Assembly: GCA_905234355.1 (NCBI GenBank)
Contig: CAJOHP010000133.1
Coordinates: forward strand, 1,509-8,296
Direction: 5' to 3'
Source of the DNA: an uncultured Prevotella sp.
Lineage (GTDB): Bacteria; Bacteroidota; Bacteroidia; Bacteroidales; Bacteroidaceae
DNA length: 6,788 bases
The notes under the pieces are model-generated. The model saw nothing but the letters and a program-made list of their open reading frames with translations. It was not told where the DNA came from and made no database searches. Both the position numbers and the translations under genes were made by a program. Within the stretch, counting starts at the first letter, position 1; every line of letters starts with the position of its first letter. Shown piece after piece: positions 6,426 through 6,788 of the stretch.

Positions 6426-6511
6426 TCACCGTCCAGGTGAAGGACAAGGCCGGCAAGACCCTCGTCCCCAACGGCATCACCCTCGGCCAGGCCGCACGGG
6501 GAGAGTATTAA
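6419..6511 (+). pseudogene. Last ~30 codons of an unidentified plus-strand gene
   Basis: On the plus strand, codons from about 6419 to the TAA at 6509-6511 encode a short tail that begins FGVTVQVKDKAGKTLVPNG and ends GQAARGEY. Nearly every third base is G or C up to the last few codons, the pattern of a real GC-rich coding sequence in this frame and unlike the opposite strand. Upstream of ~6413 the same frame runs antisense to the GH3-like and S41 sequences, so the rest of this gene is missing. I do not recognise the family. The tail ends 17 bases before the next gene, so the two were probably neighbours in one transcription unit at their original site. Confidence 0.5.
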
Positions 6512-6528
6512 GAACCAAAGCAATCTTT

Positions 6529-6788
6529 ATGAACCTAATAGAACAAGTAAAGACGGATATTCAGCAATTTCTCGACAGCAAGGACGGGGAGCTGCTGTTC
6601 AACGAGCGAGACCTGCAGATGCACCTTGCGATGCACTTGAAAGGCACAGGCCACTATGACGACGTGGATGTGGAATACTATGTGCCGTACGAGCAACTCG
6701 ACAACTACATCTGGAAAAATGAACTGAAGCTGGATATCCTTGTGCGCAAAGGCAATGAGTTTTTTCCCGTGGAATTAAAATACAAAAC
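6529..6788 (+). CDS. PD-(D/E)XK-nuclease-like hypothetical protein (5' part; runs off right edge)
   Basis: The first 86 residues are visible. An N-terminal helix with Glu26 (NERDLQMHLAMHL, 25-37) is followed by a strand pair that ends LDILVRKGNEFFPVELKYK (68-86). Asp69, Glu82 and Lys84 form D-x12-E-x-K, and the hydrophobic strand around E-L-K is the usual core of PD-(D/E)XK endonuclease-fold proteins. The fold is found in restriction, repair, defence and mobile-element nucleases; the specific role cannot be told. GC content of the visible part is about 48 percent, clearly below the >60 percent of the genes to the left, and codons such as CTA, ATA, GTA, TTA and AAA appear. This suggests a different origin or expression class. 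The ATG at 6529 is the first in frame after the preceding TAA; the A-rich leader carries no strong Shine-Dalgarno sequence. Confidence 0.65.
   Translation, partial: MNLIEQVKTDIQQFLDSKDGELLFNERDLQMHLAMHLKGTGHYDDVDVEYYVPYEQLDNYIWKNELKLDILVRKGNEFFPVELKYK

Overview
The window looks like chromosomal DNA from a GC-rich member of the Bacteroidales, most likely Prevotella or a relative. The evidence is TAnnTTTG-type promoter elements in front of several genes, weak or absent Shine-Dalgarno sequences, a lipoprotein whose lipidated cysteine is followed by an S-S-D-D-D-D export signal, BACON domains, and an S41-peptidase tail that reads like Prevotella homologues. No rRNA, tRNA, CRISPR array or complete insertion sequence was seen.

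Layout. Positions 1-1278 (minus) hold the N-terminal 426 residues of RNase R (rnr); the gene runs off the left edge. Positions 1279-1462 carry its promoter element and a rho-independent terminator for the next gene. Positions 1463-2932 (minus) encode a 489-residue surface lipoprotein with three BACON-like domains and one Big_2-like domain. Positions 2933-3132 form a divergent intergenic region with a well-matched promoter for the lipoprotein, a near-perfect 22-bp palindrome, and a TAnnTTTG element for the plus-strand genes. Positions 3133-5862 (plus) hold three genes in a row: an extended SDR (NAD-epimerase-like) with a membrane-associating C-terminal segment, a polytopic PAP2/Aur1-like membrane enzyme, and a flavodoxin-fold protein with a compact cysteine cluster like that of iron-sulfur flavoproteins. 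The first two together suggest lipid metabolism, possibly sphingolipid or inositol-phospholipid synthesis; the substrate is inferred, not shown.

The right end (about 5885-6788) is disordered. It holds only the C-terminal part of an S41 peptidase (minus), then a sliver resembling a GH3 glycosidase (minus), then the last ~30 codons of an unidentified plus-strand gene. All of these lack their 5' ends and abut within about 100 bp. This is either a real rearrangement scar or an assembly chimera. Seventeen bases after the plus-strand tail starts a lower-GC gene, cut by the window edge, with a PD-(D/E)XK-nuclease-like motif.

I found no clear new multi-gene system. The best leads are the SDR/PAP2/flavoprotein gene row and the mosaic junction beside the nuclease-like gene.
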